Shown here: piece by piece, positions 8,858 through 17,948 of the stretch
Numbering within the stretch: the first letter of the stretch is position 1
How the letters are laid out: every line of letters starts with the position of its first letter
NCBI RefSeq assembly: GCF_900166635.1
Contig: NZ_LT800497.1
Coordinates: 1,816,368-1,880,367 of the forward strand
Reading direction: 5' to 3'
DNA length: 64,000 bases
Origin: Oceanobacillus timonensis
GTDB taxonomy: Bacteria > Bacillota > Bacilli > Bacillales > Amphibacillaceae
Program-made: the position numbers and the translations under genes
The notes under the pieces: generated by a model
What the model was told of the DNA's origin: nothing
Database searches by the model: none
Seen by the model: only the letters and a program-made list of their open reading frames with translations

Positions 8858-9766
8858 GTGAGCAGCTGGTGGATTGTCGTTATATTGAGTATATTATTAA
8901 TGGTTTGTATCAGCATGCTGCTGTTACTTTATTGGGATATCAGAAAAATAACCAGTCAGATCAAAGAAATTAATGAGAACTTCGGTACAAATGAATTAAT
9001 CCGTACAAATACGCACAGCAAAGGGCTGGTTCGGTTTATTACGCATATCAATCAGTTGATTCATTTGTTTAAGCAGGATCAGCAGCGCAAGCAAAAGAGA
9101 GAAGAAGCATTAAAACAGGAAGTTACCAATCTCTCGCATGATTTAAGAACGCCGTTAACATCGATTAAAGGATTCTCCGAATTGCTGACAGATCCTGCTT
9201 TATCAGATGGAGAGAAAAAAGAATTTTTAGCGGTTATTCAAAAGAAGATTGACCATCTAACGATGATGGTGGATTTATTTTATGAGCTTTCCCAAATAGA
9301 ATCTTCAGACCAGCAAATTAACTTGGAACAAGTATCTTTGGACCAGTTGATTGTGCAGACAATGCTGTTGTTCTATCATGATTTTGAAAAGAGCAAGCTG
9401 GAGGTAGAGGTAGCAGATACGGCTGTATCCCCAATTTTGGCAGATAAAAAAGCAGTTCATCGGATTATCAGCAATATTGTTCAAAATGCGTTACGATACG
9501 GTGAAAGTTATTTTACTATCCAATTGGTAGAGGAAAAGGATTCTATCAAGCTGAAGGCAGAGAATGATATCGACCGATTTGATGAAACAGAGCTCCATCT
9601 AATTTTTGACCGGTCGTATCGAATGGATAGCAGCAGGACTGGCGAGCAGCTTGGATTAGGTCTGCATATTGTCAGGCGATTGGTTGATAAATTAGATGGC
9701 AAGATAGAAGCTAATGTGGAAGAAGGGAAGTTTCAGATTGTTGTATCGTTTAAGAAGTGGATGTAA
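8858..9766 (+). CDS. Membrane-bound sensor histidine kinase
   Basis: A 302-aa kinase with one N-terminal membrane helix (about 4-26), no extracellular sensor domain and a short linker. His94 in 'LSHDLRTPLTSI' is the phosphorylation site, and the ATPase domain has 'NIVQNALRYG' (N box) and 'LGLGLHIV' (G box). Intramembrane-type kinases of this build often sense drug flux through a partner ABC transporter rather than a ligand. An in-frame GTG lies at 8852, but it is one base from GAGGAGG (8844-8850); the GTG at 8858 has normal spacing and was chosen. Confidence 0.9.
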   Translation: MSSWWIVVILSILLMVCISMLLLLYWDIRKITSQIKEINENFGTNELIRTNTHSKGLVRFITHINQLIHLFKQDQQRKQKREEALKQEVTNLSHDLRTPLTSIKGFSELLTDPALSDGEKKEFLAVIQKKIDHLTMMVDLFYELSQIESSDQQINLEQVSLDQLIVQTMLLFYHDFEKSKLEVEVADTAVSPILADKKAVHRIISNIVQNALRYGESYFTIQLVEEKDSIKLKAENDIDRFDETELHLIFDRSYRMDSSRTGEQLGLGLHIVRRLVDKLDGKIEANVEEGKFQIVVSFKKWM

Positions 9767-9915
9767 CCAGCAGCGGTTTTATGGGACGAGTAAGCGCAGC
9801 CCACAGGTTTTAGTGTTCTTTATGGAATGAGTAGTCATAATTTTGGCTTGGTATAGAAAGTATCTTTTTATGATGTATTTTCTAATTTGTATTTAAAAAA
9901 GTATTGAATTCATGT

Positions 9916-9947
9916 TACCACAGTATTATTATGCACTGTGGTATTTT
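9916..9947 (+). terminator. Intrinsic terminator after the kinase gene
   Basis: TACCACAGT (9916-9924) pairs with ACTGTGGTA (9935-9943), followed by TTTT. Confidence 0.65.
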
Positions 9948-9981
9948 GCGTAGGAGATTATACCTTTTTTCTTTTACTCTA

Positions 9982-10010
9982 TAGTCAATCAGTTGCTTTC
10001 CACGTATAAT
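9982..10010 (+). promoter_or_regulatory. Possible sigma-A promoter of the following lipoprotein gene
   Basis: A perfect TATAAT (10005-10010) stands 17 bases after TAGTCA (9982-9987), a weak match to TTGACA. Confidence 0.4.
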
Positions 10011-10051
10011 ATATATAACTTTTACATTACCCATGAAAGGAGACGTGTTTT

Positions 10052-11404
10052 ATGACGAAAAACGTTATTATTGGAGCAGGATTCATTATTTTATTATGCT
10101 TAGCTGGGTGCTCCGAGCCGGAAGCTGCAGAAGTTTTGGAAGAAACAGAACAGGTGGAGCAGGAACTTACCTCATTGGATGTAGAGTTTGAGGAAAATAG
10201 AGAAGAAGAAACTTCAACAGGGAATGGCGTGTTTGACTATGAGAATGATGTAGACTATTACAACATGGGGGATGCAGCTCTGTACAGAGACGATAATGAC
10301 TTTTGGATTGAATATGCTGACGGAACGGTAATAGAAGATCTGGCAGCAACAACTGCTGAACAGGAGGAAATGGAAAAAATATATCACAATCAACTGGAAA
10401 TGATAAAAAAACCTTTCGCCTTTATCACCGAAATTGACCCGGAAATCCATAACAAATTTGATATGGAGATAAGAGACAATGATTACCTTCTTACATATAA
10501 TGGAGATGAAGCAGACATAGAAGAATTAGGTAGAGGCATCGCTGAACAGACAGGAAGCGTGCCGGATGGAGCGGAAACAAACGATATGGATCCATCTGAT
10601 ATAGACATTGATGCATTCACACTAGAGATGATCATTGAAAAAGAAACACACTATTTGCAACAAATAGAACAAAAAGTCGCTTATACTTTCAATGATTTAT
10701 CTGATGTGCAGGAGTATAAGTATACGTACTCCAACCATAATGATGCTGAGCAAATTGAAATCCCAGATGCCACAATAGCAGCAGATGATACAGATCCTGT
10801 AGAAACAACGGAACAAGATGAATTAAGTGCGGAAGAAAAGGAGACGTTGGAAGCAGAAGCATCCGATTATCTGGATGCACTTATCCAGGCAACTGTTTTC
10901 CAAGATGCGGAAGCGTCTATGGATCTTTTGCCCGATAGTTATTCGGAAGAGGAGAAAAAAACAGAAGCAGAAACACAACGGGATATGTTTAAGGATATAT
11001 ACATCCAGAATACAGAACAAAATATGCAAGGTGCCAATGTGACAGAGGAAGAAGTTACCGATTTAGCAGATGCCGTGATGTATGCATTGTCTACTACAGA
11101 CTATGAAATCATGGATGCGCATGCAGAATCGGTCGATAATATCGTTGTTACGATTTCTGTGGAAGGAATCGATGATACCTCTATATATCAAGAAACGGAT
11201 CAGGAATTGCTGGAACTTTATGAAAACGGGGAAATTGCTGATGAAGAAATTGATTCTAAAAACATGGAGATATTAATTGAAAAGTATAATGATATTGATG
11301 AACTCCTTTCCCCGGTAGAGCTTGATGTACATGTCATGCAAAATCCGGATGACACCTATGTTGTTATCGCACAGGATCAATATTTAGCAGGTTTTTTCCA
11401 ATAA
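10052..11404 (+). CDS. Large acidic lipoprotein, possibly DUF5105-containing
   Basis: A 450-aa predicted lipoprotein with lipobox LAGC at about residues 17-20. The mature protein is very acidic. The C-terminal part from about 265 (repeated Glu-rich helices, then a beta-rich end) resembles DUF5105-type domains of Bacillales lipoproteins; I am only moderately sure. The middle (70-240) has alternating beta-like stretches without a recognised family. The start follows AAAGGAGACG. It is convergent with the lipoprotein gene at 11503, and a strong hairpin between them can end both transcripts. Confidence 0.7.
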   Translation: MTKNVIIGAGFIILLCLAGCSEPEAAEVLEETEQVEQELTSLDVEFEENREEETSTGNGVFDYENDVDYYNMGDAALYRDDNDFWIEYADGTVIEDLAATTAEQEEMEKIYHNQLEMIKKPFAFITEIDPEIHNKFDMEIRDNDYLLTYNGDEADIEELGRGIAEQTGSVPDGAETNDMDPSDIDIDAFTLEMIIEKETHYLQQIEQKVAYTFNDLSDVQEYKYTYSNHNDAEQIEIPDATIAADDTDPVETTEQDELSAEEKETLEAEASDYLDALIQATVFQDAEASMDLLPDSYSEEEKKTEAETQRDMFKDIYIQNTEQNMQGANVTEEEVTDLADAVMYALSTTDYEIMDAHAESVDNIVVTISVEGIDDTSIYQETDQELLELYENGEIADEEIDSKNMEILIEKYNDIDELLSPVELDVHVMQNPDDTYVVIAQDQYLAGFFQ

Positions 11405-11410
11405 GATATA

Positions 11411-11448
11411 AAAAGCTCCCGGTCAGGCAGATCTGACGGGAGCTTTTT
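11411..11448. terminator. Bidirectional intrinsic terminator
   Basis: AAAAGCTCCCGGTCAG (11411-11426) pairs with CTGACGGGAGCTTTTT (11433-11448) with one bulged G. The A and T flanks allow termination on both strands of these convergent genes. Confidence 0.85.
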
Positions 11449-11452
11449 CAAG

Positions 11453-11477
11453 AATAAGCAATGCGTGCTTGCTTATT
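11453..11477. terminator. Second hairpin between convergent lipoprotein genes
   Basis: AATAAGCAA (11453-11461) pairs perfectly with TTGCTTATT (11469-11477). It lies just past the stop of the minus-strand gene and may help to end it. Confidence 0.45.
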
Positions 11478-11502
11478 TGAACAAAAAATGAGGGAATGCG
11501 TA

Positions 11503-12228
11503 TCAATCTATCATATATATTTTTTCAATCAAATTTCTAACTTCTTCGTCATCACCAGGCTCAATGGAGACAGATTCTGTATTTTCGATAATCCCTCTCA
11601 TTTCCTCCTGGACTTCTTCTAAATCAATATCATTTGGACGAGGCATTCCCCCGTACCAGCGATTACCATATGGAATATCATATACATTAATTGTACCATC
11701 TCCGTTGCCGCTGTATGTTACCATGCCATCTGCAATACGGGAACCAGAGATCTGAATAACATCTTCGGGATAGCTGACATCATTTTCGTCATCATTGGGG
11801 TCAAGTGGTGTGCCTGCAGGGATATGTTCTACATATAGCTCGTCAATATCTTGATTGGGCCCAAGCTGCAGCCAGACACGGGCATATTCAATTTCTTCGG
11901 AAGAGTAGCTGGATAATTCGTTATTATCTTCCGTATCCTGTTTTTCTGAGGGGCTTTCATCTTTTGCTTCTTCTGTAGTATTGTTTTCAGATGTATCTGA
12001 TTCTGATTCCTCGCTTGGTTGGTCATCAGAGTTATTTATAGAAGATTCGTCTGTCGTTGTATTATCTTGTGATTCATTCTCGTCTTCTGCTGTGTCTGTG
12101 TTTTCAGATGTTTCATCTTTTGCTGTATCATTATTATTTTCGTCATTTGTATTGTCTGAACAGGCGATAAGCAACAAAAGGATGAAAAGAAGAAAACTGT
12201 AGCAGATAATTTTCAGATGTTTCTTCAT
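11503..12228 (-). CDS. Lipoprotein with acidic spacer, paralogue of the gene at 50677
   Basis: A 241-aa predicted lipoprotein. The open frame extends to 12285, but AAAGGAAAGG places the start at the ATG at 12228, which begins the signal peptide ending LIAC. Residues ~25-100 are a low-complexity Asn/Ser/Thr/Asp/Glu spacer, probably an extended tether. The C-terminal ~130 residues are a folded domain with 'SSEEIEYARVW' and 'YPEDVIQI', 'NGDGTINVY' and 'RWYGGMPRP' further on. The same domain, with clearly similar sequence, recurs in 50677-51411. Function unknown; the design suggests a surface-exposed binding domain. Confidence 0.8.
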   Translation of the reverse strand: MKKHLKIICYSFLLFILLLLIACSDNTNDENNNDTAKDETSENTDTAEDENESQDNTTTDESSINNSDDQPSEESESDTSENNTTEEAKDESPSEKQDTEDNNELSSYSSEEIEYARVWLQLGPNQDIDELYVEHIPAGTPLDPNDDENDVSYPEDVIQISGSRIADGMVTYSGNGDGTINVYDIPYGNRWYGGMPRPNDIDLEEVQEEMRGIIENTESVSIEPGDDEEVRNLIEKIYMID

Positions 12229-12376
12229 GTGGCTACCTTTCCTTTCTTTTGATGAAATTAGATAAAATACCTTATAATCCCACAATTAAAACGTGTAATA
12301 AATAAATCATAAAGTATTCCTTTTGACTTGTAAAACTTGCATCTTCCTTTTTCTAATGTACTTAGATAAGCGCAAT

Positions 12377-12418
12377 AGTTGATTCGACAACTTCTATTAT
12401 CTGGTTGTCCCCCCCCCC
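12377..12418. promoter_or_regulatory. Palindrome and C10 tract between divergent genes
   Basis: AGTTGATTCGACAACT (12377-12392) is an inverted repeat with 5-bp arms. Seventeen bases on lies a run of ten C (12409-12418), unusual in this AT-rich DNA. Both lie between the minus-strand lipoprotein gene and the plus-strand kinase gene. The tract could vary in length and change promoter spacing; this is inference. Confidence 0.4.
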
Positions 12419-12555
12419 TGATTCTATTTCTGTCATTGAAAATGATTCCGTTTTTGATAGACAACAATTAACGGAGAAATGGTGAAAAGAGAAATAGTTT
12501 GAGATATAATAAAAATAGCACGGATTGCACGATGAAAGAGGGGGAGAATGTCCAT

Positions 12556-15216
12556 TTGAGAACAAAAAAGCAAAAACGCTCACGCTCTTTTAAAAAAGAA
12601 TTAATTTATTCTTTTGTGACCATCTCATTAATATCAATCATATTATTAGGTGTTTTTCAAATTTATCAGCTTTCATCGCTTGTTGATGAAAATCAGGAAA
12701 ATCAAACGCAAACAACCAAGTTTCTGAAAAACTATGTTACTTCTTATATTGATGATTATCAAAAAGCAATTGAAACCAGGGTACCTGAGATAAAAGAAAA
12801 TATGCAAAACGATCAATATGAACAAATTCAGGACAAATTGCGTTCGATTCGTCAAACCTATCCGGGCTTTGTTAATTTATATGTTGGGGACAGCGACGGG
12901 CAATCTGTTGTTTTTTCTCCTGAAGTTACCGAGGAAGGGAACGTTGTTGAAAATCAGGATTTTAGTGATCGTGCCTATTATCAAAAACTGACTGAGCAGA
13001 AAGAAACCGTTATTTCCAGTGTGTTTATGGGAAGGGGAGGTACGGATCAGCTGCTGGTAACGATTGCAACGCCACTTTTAAATGAGCAAGGAGATATATC
13101 AGGCTATATTCTCGGCGCATTAGATTTAAGCGCCCTGGATCAGTATATTACCAATCACAATTTGGGAACAGAAGGCTATGCAGTTGTACTTGATCAGGAT
13201 AATAATGTTGTCGTTCATCCAAATATGGGCGGGCGTTCACAAGTAGTTAATTTGAGTGACAGTCCGATAGTACAGCATATGAATGAACAAAATAAGGCGG
13301 CGGGAGGAGCGTATTTCACGCTTGATGAAGGAAGCGGTAAAGAATATATTACATATGAAACGATGGAAGATTTAGACGGCTGGAGAGTCTGGGTTGCAAG
13401 ACCTGCTTCGGCTATTTCCAACACCTATGTGAGTGCGATTATCACCATTATTCTCTTTATTCTCCTTACAGCAGTGGTCATGACAGGATTTAGTTTTATT
13501 TTAACGGAACGTTTAGAAAAGTCAATTCGAAACTTACTTGAATATATCAAGGAATATACACGCGGCTATAAAGACAGACACTTTGCTACCAGACAAATTG
13601 AGGGGCCGAGTGAAATGGAAGAGCTGTCCCGTCATTTTAATCATATGATTCATGAAATTGAAAATAACCGGTTAGAACTGATTCAACTCAATGCGGATCT
13701 GGAATCACGTGTGCAGGACCGTACAACAGATTTAGAAAATAAAAATTTAGAATTAAAGTCCGTGAATAAATTAATCACATCTGTTTCCACCGATAAAGAT
13801 ATAGCGAGCTTTATCCAATTCTGTTTAACACAGATTAAATCAGCTATTCCTTATCCAGTTCGTATCTTGTTTCAAGGGTACTCTATTACGGCAGATGATA
13901 TTACAATCCAGCCAAATAGGAATCAGTATGTACAGGAATGGAAAAGCCAAAAGGATGTCTATATCGAAAAAATAAACATTGTGCCTGGCCAGGTTGGATA
14001 TTTTATCGTCGAGTGGGACCATAAGAAAACAATGAATGAAGGAAATAAGGAATTTTTACAGACCTTTGCCAATTCGCTGTCCATCATGCTGCAAAACAAA
14101 CTTTTATTCGAACGGTATCGAAATAAGCATGCTGAATTCGATGCAATACTGGAAAGTATGTCGGAAGGATTAATGCTTTTGAATAATGATCGGCAGGTGC
14201 ATTATGTGAATGACTTTTTCCAAAAAGAAATAAATTGGCCGAATCATTCACGCCAAGAATTATGGCATATGCAGGATGTTTACCATTGTTTTATGACAAC
14301 ATTTAACGTAAAGAAACAACAGTTAAATCATTTTTTTGATAATGATGAAGATTATTTAAAACTGGAAAAAGAGTTGCCGGCAGGTAAGAAGAAGTATTAC
14401 ATGCTGCATAAATTTCTGGTAATGTCGGAAGAAACGAAGATAGGCGAAGGGTTTTTACTTCGTGATATTACCAAGGAAGAAGAAATTGATACGTTAAAAA
14501 CTAACCTGATTTCTCTGGCTTCGCATGAATTTAAAACGCCGATTACGAATATTAAAGGCAGTGTGGAAACGTTGTTGCGGCCGGAAGTGGAATGGGATGC
14601 TGCATTTCAGACGGAGCTGCTTGAAGGGGTCCATGAGGATATTGAACGCATTCAGCATCTGGTGAACGACTGGATGGATATTTCCAAAATTGAATCGGGT
14701 ACGATGTACGTAGAACCGAATCATATACGGGCTGACGATGTCATTGAAGCATCCATTGACCAGATTCCTGAATCTTTACGGGAAGATGCTGTGATAACAT
14801 TTAGCAATCAAAATGAGAAAAGCCAGTATATATACGCCGATAAACACCGGATACAGCAGGTTTTGATTAATTTGCTCACCAATGCATTACGCTATAATGA
14901 TGAAGCGAAGAAAGTGATTCGAGTTACGTTACAATCAGAAGGGGAAGAGACAGTCATTTCGGTTGAAGATAATGGGATTGGTATTTCCAATAATCATATT
15001 GAAAAAATATTCAACCGGTTTTATCAGGTGGATGTCACAGCCACTCGACGAACGGGCGGTACCGGACTTGGACTTTCTATTTGTCAGGGTATCATGGAAG
15101 CGCATCATGGCAGAATGGAAGTGTCCAGTATTCCGGGCGAGGGAAGTATATTTAAGCTTTATTTTTCTGAAAGAGATGGTGATTCGTTTGAAACAGAAAA
15201 TCTATATAGTGGATGA
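12556..15216 (+). CDS. Multidomain sensor histidine kinase (dCache-HAMP-PAS-HisKA)
   Basis: A large kinase of about 886 aa. A basic N-terminus is followed by a first membrane helix, an extracellular double-Cache sensor (about 40-280, with the 'DRAYYQKL' Cache motif), a second helix, HAMP, coiled coil, GAF-like and PAS-like regions, His657 in 'ASHEFKTPIT' and an ATPase domain with 'NLLTNALRYN' and 'GTGLGLSI'. The frame opens at 12499, but the only good ribosome binding site, AGAGGGGGAG (12538-12547), fits the TTG at 12556. Cache domains commonly sense small organic acids or amino acids. The response-regulator gene overlaps its end, and an MFS carrier follows. Confidence 0.9.
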   Translation: MRTKKQKRSRSFKKELIYSFVTISLISIILLGVFQIYQLSSLVDENQENQTQTTKFLKNYVTSYIDDYQKAIETRVPEIKENMQNDQYEQIQDKLRSIRQTYPGFVNLYVGDSDGQSVVFSPEVTEEGNVVENQDFSDRAYYQKLTEQKETVISSVFMGRGGTDQLLVTIATPLLNEQGDISGYILGALDLSALDQYITNHNLGTEGYAVVLDQDNNVVVHPNMGGRSQVVNLSDSPIVQHMNEQNKAAGGAYFTLDEGSGKEYITYETMEDLDGWRVWVARPASAISNTYVSAIITIILFILLTAVVMTGFSFILTERLEKSIRNLLEYIKEYTRGYKDRHFATRQIEGPSEMEELSRHFNHMIHEIENNRLELIQLNADLESRVQDRTTDLENKNLELKSVNKLITSVSTDKDIASFIQFCLTQIKSAIPYPVRILFQGYSITADDITIQPNRNQYVQEWKSQKDVYIEKINIVPGQVGYFIVEWDHKKTMNEGNKEFLQTFANSLSIMLQNKLLFERYRNKHAEFDAILESMSEGLMLLNNDRQVHYVNDFFQKEINWPNHSRQELWHMQDVYHCFMTTFNVKKQQLNHFFDNDEDYLKLEKELPAGKKKYYMLHKFLVMSEETKIGEGFLLRDITKEEEIDTLKTNLISLASHEFKTPITNIKGSVETLLRPEVEWDAAFQTELLEGVHEDIERIQHLVNDWMDISKIESGTMYVEPNHIRADDVIEASIDQIPESLREDAVITFSNQNEKSQYIYADKHRIQQVLINLLTNALRYNDEAKKVIRVTLQSEGEETVISVEDNGIGISNNHIEKIFNRFYQVDVTATRRTGGTGLGLSICQGIMEAHHGRMEVSSIPGEGSIFKLYFSERDGDSFETENLYSG

Positions 15217-15895
15217 TGAAAGAAAAATATTGCGTTTCATAGCTGCCAATTTGAAATCCGTTCATTATGAAGTGATTACAGCTGATTCTGGAGATGCATT
15301 GCTGGAAAACTTTGATCTTGTATCACCTGATTTGGTATTGTTGGACATTATGATGCCAGGTCATGACGGCTTTTATGTATTGGAAGAACTTCGCAAGTTT
15401 TCAAATGTCCCGGTTATCATGCTGACAGCACGGAGTAATCCGAAAGATAAGGTACAAGGATTAAATTTGGGAGCGGACGATTATTTGACGAAACCATTTT
15501 CTCTTGATGAGTTGTTTGCCAGAGTGAATGCTGTTTTGCGACGGAGTCAGCCGGAACATGCTAACCAGCAGTCGGATTGCAGTCAGGTGATTCATACTGG
15601 GGAGTTTGCTATTGATATTGGAAGCAAACGATGCTGGATAAATCATCACGAATTAAAATTAACACATACCGAATTTTCGTTAATGGAAATGTTAGCATTG
15701 CATTTGGATAAAGTGGTTCAGCATGAAACACTGCTCGCAGAGGTTTGGGGGCCGCAATACAGGGATGATGTGGAATATTTGCGAGTGGCAATTGCCCGTA
15801 TCAGACGTAAAATCAAAAGTCAGGTAAATGAAGATAAGGAATACATTGTCACGTATCCTGGTCTTGGTTATATGCTGCAAAGCGTTTCATTATAA
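15176..15895 (+). CDS. OmpR-family response regulator
   Basis: About 239 aa. An open frame runs back to 14963 inside the kinase gene, but homology starts at 'KQKIYIVDDER', so the ATG at 15176 (or GTG at 15179) is the likely start, overlapping the kinase gene by 41 bases. The receiver has Asp57 in 'LLDIMMPG' and Lys in 'DDYLTKPF'; the winged-helix domain ends in 'IVTYPGLGYML'. It is the partner of the Cache kinase and may control the MFS carrier that follows. Confidence 0.92.
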   Translation: MVIRLKQKIYIVDDERKILRFIAANLKSVHYEVITADSGDALLENFDLVSPDLVLLDIMMPGHDGFYVLEELRKFSNVPVIMLTARSNPKDKVQGLNLGADDYLTKPFSLDELFARVNAVLRRSQPEHANQQSDCSQVIHTGEFAIDIGSKRCWINHHELKLTHTEFSLMEMLALHLDKVVQHETLLAEVWGPQYRDDVEYLRVAIARIRRKIKSQVNEDKEYIVTYPGLGYMLQSVSL

Positions 15896-15952
15896 AATAT
15901 AAAACCGCTAATCTTCCATTTCTTTTTTGGTTGATTGGCGGTTTTATATTTT
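15894..15952 (+). terminator. Intrinsic terminator after the two-component operon
   Basis: A 20-base arm at 15894-15913 (AAAATATAAAACCGC...) pairs almost perfectly with 15933-15952 (GATTGGCGG...). The A/T-rich ends provide the U tract. It separates the regulators from the MFS gene. Confidence 0.85.
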
Positions 15953-16125
15953 AGCATGCAGCATATTCGTATGTTGGTCAATTTTTTAATGTTTTTGTAA
16001 TGTAAGCTGTTCCTATTTTATTCGATTGTAACGTGTCATGTTGTATGGTTATTTATGAAGATAGCTATCCTATTTAACGTTTGATGAATAATATGTAAAT
16101 TTATTTTAGGTAAGGAGGAAGCAAC

Positions 16126-17382
16126 ATGACTGAACAGAACAAAGCACTTTCTCATGAATCAAAAGGACGGGTTCCGTATTGGGTAAAGGCTGTTATTGTA
16201 TTTACGTTGGGCTGGATTGCCTTATATGCAACTCGTACGATTTTAAATCCGATAATGGACAATATTCAAGTAGACTTTGGTTTATCTAACTCGCAACTTG
16301 GCTTGATTATGAGTATATTTTTCCTTGGGTATGCCGGTTTGAATGTCCCTTCCGGAATACTTGGCGATAAGCTTGGTAAGAAACGGGTACTAGTACCTGG
16401 TGTTATTCTATTTGGTGCTTTTGCCGTTATTACGGGTATGATGCCGACATTTTTCCTTTTCATGGCGACATGGATAATGGTTGGGGTTTTCCAGGGATTC
16501 TACTATGGTCCGCAGTATGGGCTATCATCTGAAGCAATTCCGACAAAACGCATTACCATCGGAAGTGCGATTATTAACAGTGGAATGGCGTTTGGTACAT
16601 CACTTGGTTACTACATCTCTACTTATACTGTTAATGTGTGGGGAATGGATTGGCGTGTTCCGTTTTACATTATTGGTATAATCGTTATTTTGATCGGGAT
16701 TACCATGTGGATTGTCATCAAGGATAAGCCGGTTACGAAAGAGGACCGGGAAGCGGCTAAGGGAACGGAAGATAAATTAAAAATTGGAGATTTGTTTAAA
16801 AACAAAAACTTGATTATGGCTTATATCACCATTTTCAGTGCCATTTATGGCTTCTTCGTTATTCTTACTTGGCTCCCGTATTATTTGGAACATGCGCGCG
16901 GTATTACTGGTGGATCCGTTGCTTTTGTATCTTCGCTGGTACCTTGGGCTGCGATTCCAGGTTCTATTTTATTTAGCTGGATTGCTGATAAAATGGGAAA
17001 ACGGCGTCCGGTATTGCTTGTGATGCTGCCATTGTCCATCTTGGCTATTATATCTATCGTCGCATTTGAAAGCATGACTGTTTTATATATTGCTTTGATT
17101 GGTTATGGTATTTTCGGTAAAATCAGTACCAATCCGGTTCTGGTTGCAGTTGTAGCCGATAATGCTCCTAAAAATGCTTACAGTACAGCTTTTGGTGTTT
17201 ACAACTTTATTGGCATGTGTGGATCTATCCTTGCACCATATATCACCGGTTTCTTAACTGATGTGACCGGTACATTGAATGCTGGTTTCTACTTTGCAGC
17301 TGGATTGCTTGTCATTGGTACAATTGCCAGCATGTTTATTAATGAAAACAATCGTCCAAACATTGAACAGTCTGAAGCTTAA
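16126..17382 (+). CDS. MFS transporter, organophosphate/hexuronate-like
   Basis: A 418-aa carrier with 12 predicted membrane helices. The cytoplasmic loop 'GILGDKLGKKRVLVPG' is the MFS signature between helices 2 and 3, and 'WIADKMGKRRPVLL' is the matching loop of the second half. The early 'YATRTILNP' and the overall pattern resemble anion:cation symporter/OPA-type MFS proteins, which carry organic or phosphorylated anions; the substrate is not determined. It starts 230 bases after the Cache two-component system, behind that system's terminator, so it has its own promoter and may be the system's target. The start follows TAAGGAGG. Confidence 0.85.
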   Translation: MTEQNKALSHESKGRVPYWVKAVIVFTLGWIALYATRTILNPIMDNIQVDFGLSNSQLGLIMSIFFLGYAGLNVPSGILGDKLGKKRVLVPGVILFGAFAVITGMMPTFFLFMATWIMVGVFQGFYYGPQYGLSSEAIPTKRITIGSAIINSGMAFGTSLGYYISTYTVNVWGMDWRVPFYIIGIIVILIGITMWIVIKDKPVTKEDREAAKGTEDKLKIGDLFKNKNLIMAYITIFSAIYGFFVILTWLPYYLEHARGITGGSVAFVSSLVPWAAIPGSILFSWIADKMGKRRPVLLVMLPLSILAIISIVAFESMTVLYIALIGYGIFGKISTNPVLVAVVADNAPKNAYSTAFGVYNFIGMCGSILAPYITGFLTDVTGTLNAGFYFAAGLLVIGTIASMFINENNRPNIEQSEA

Positions 17383-17446
17383 GTTTCGTCTTCTATAAAA
17401 AAAGAAGTTGGGGCAAAAGCAAGTTTAATGTGTGTCTAAATGCTCG

Positions 17447-17532
17447 ATAAAAAAGCACAAGCAGAACGAATACAGGTAAGAAAGGAACATCTATCTTTCG
17501 ATGACTGTATGAGAATTGCTTGCGCTTTTTAT
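17447..17532. repeat. Long imperfect palindrome in intergenic DNA
   Basis: ATAAAAAAGCACAAGCA (17447-17463) pairs with TGCTTGCGCTTTTTAT (17517-17532). Inside are ATACAG (17470-17475) with CTGTAT (17505-17510) and GAAAG with CTTTC. The nested helices look like a folded RNA or a terminator for the MFS gene ending at 17382. It has the build of a dispersed intergenic repeat. Confidence 0.5.
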
Positions 17533-17748
17533 CTAATTCTTACAGCAGTGCTATCCTCAACTAACTGCTGAGGCAATAATTCCGCTTAAAATAAAATAAC
17601 CGAATATGGTAAACAGAATCGCTATAGTGGGAGTAAAGGAGGCATCTGCTGCTAACAAAATTCAAAGCATGTTTAACAGTAAAACTATTTACGGAAAACA
17701 AAATGATTGGTATACTAAATATAATTTTCAGAACGGAGGTGAAAAGGA

Positions 17749-17883
17749 ATGGATATAATGGCTGTGAACACACGTGAAAACTTTGGATATGCTATTGTTT
17801 TTACATGTGTCATCATGCTTATATTTGCTGATAACGGGAGAAGTCTGTCCAATTTTAGCAATATAGGTATGTTACACAGCTGA
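17749..17883 (+). CDS. Very small single-helix membrane protein (44 aa)
   Basis: A short gene with an excellent ribosome binding site (GGAGGTG, 17735-17741, seven bases before ATG) and its own terminator. The product has a short polar N-terminus, a hydrophobic segment 'FGYAIVFTCVIMLIFA' (about residues 12-27) and a polar tail 'DNGRSLSNFSN'. Size and topology resemble the small one-helix proteins of spore-formers (YjcZ-type), but the Gly/Tyr-rich start of YjcZ is missing. Function unknown. Confidence 0.6.
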   Translation: MDIMAVNTRENFGYAIVFTCVIMLIFADNGRSLSNFSNIGMLHS

Positions 17884-17916
17884 TTAACTATTCTTTTTCA
17901 CATATTCCGATGGGAG

Positions 17917-17948
17917 AAGACTGTTCGTTAATGGAGCAGTCTTTTTTG
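17917..17948 (+). terminator. Intrinsic terminator after the 44-aa gene
   Basis: AAGACTGTTC (17917-17926) pairs with GAGCAGTCTT (17934-17943, one G-U), followed by TTTT. Confidence 0.8.

Noticed and set aside
14963..15175. Upstream extension of the response regulator reading frame inside the kinase gene
   Set aside because: It is a shadow of the kinase C-terminus; receiver homology begins only after 15176.
15995..16046. TTGTAA/TTGTAT repeats before the MFS gene as a response-regulator site
   Set aside because: Spacing is irregular (31 and 15 bases) and such AT-rich words are common by chance.
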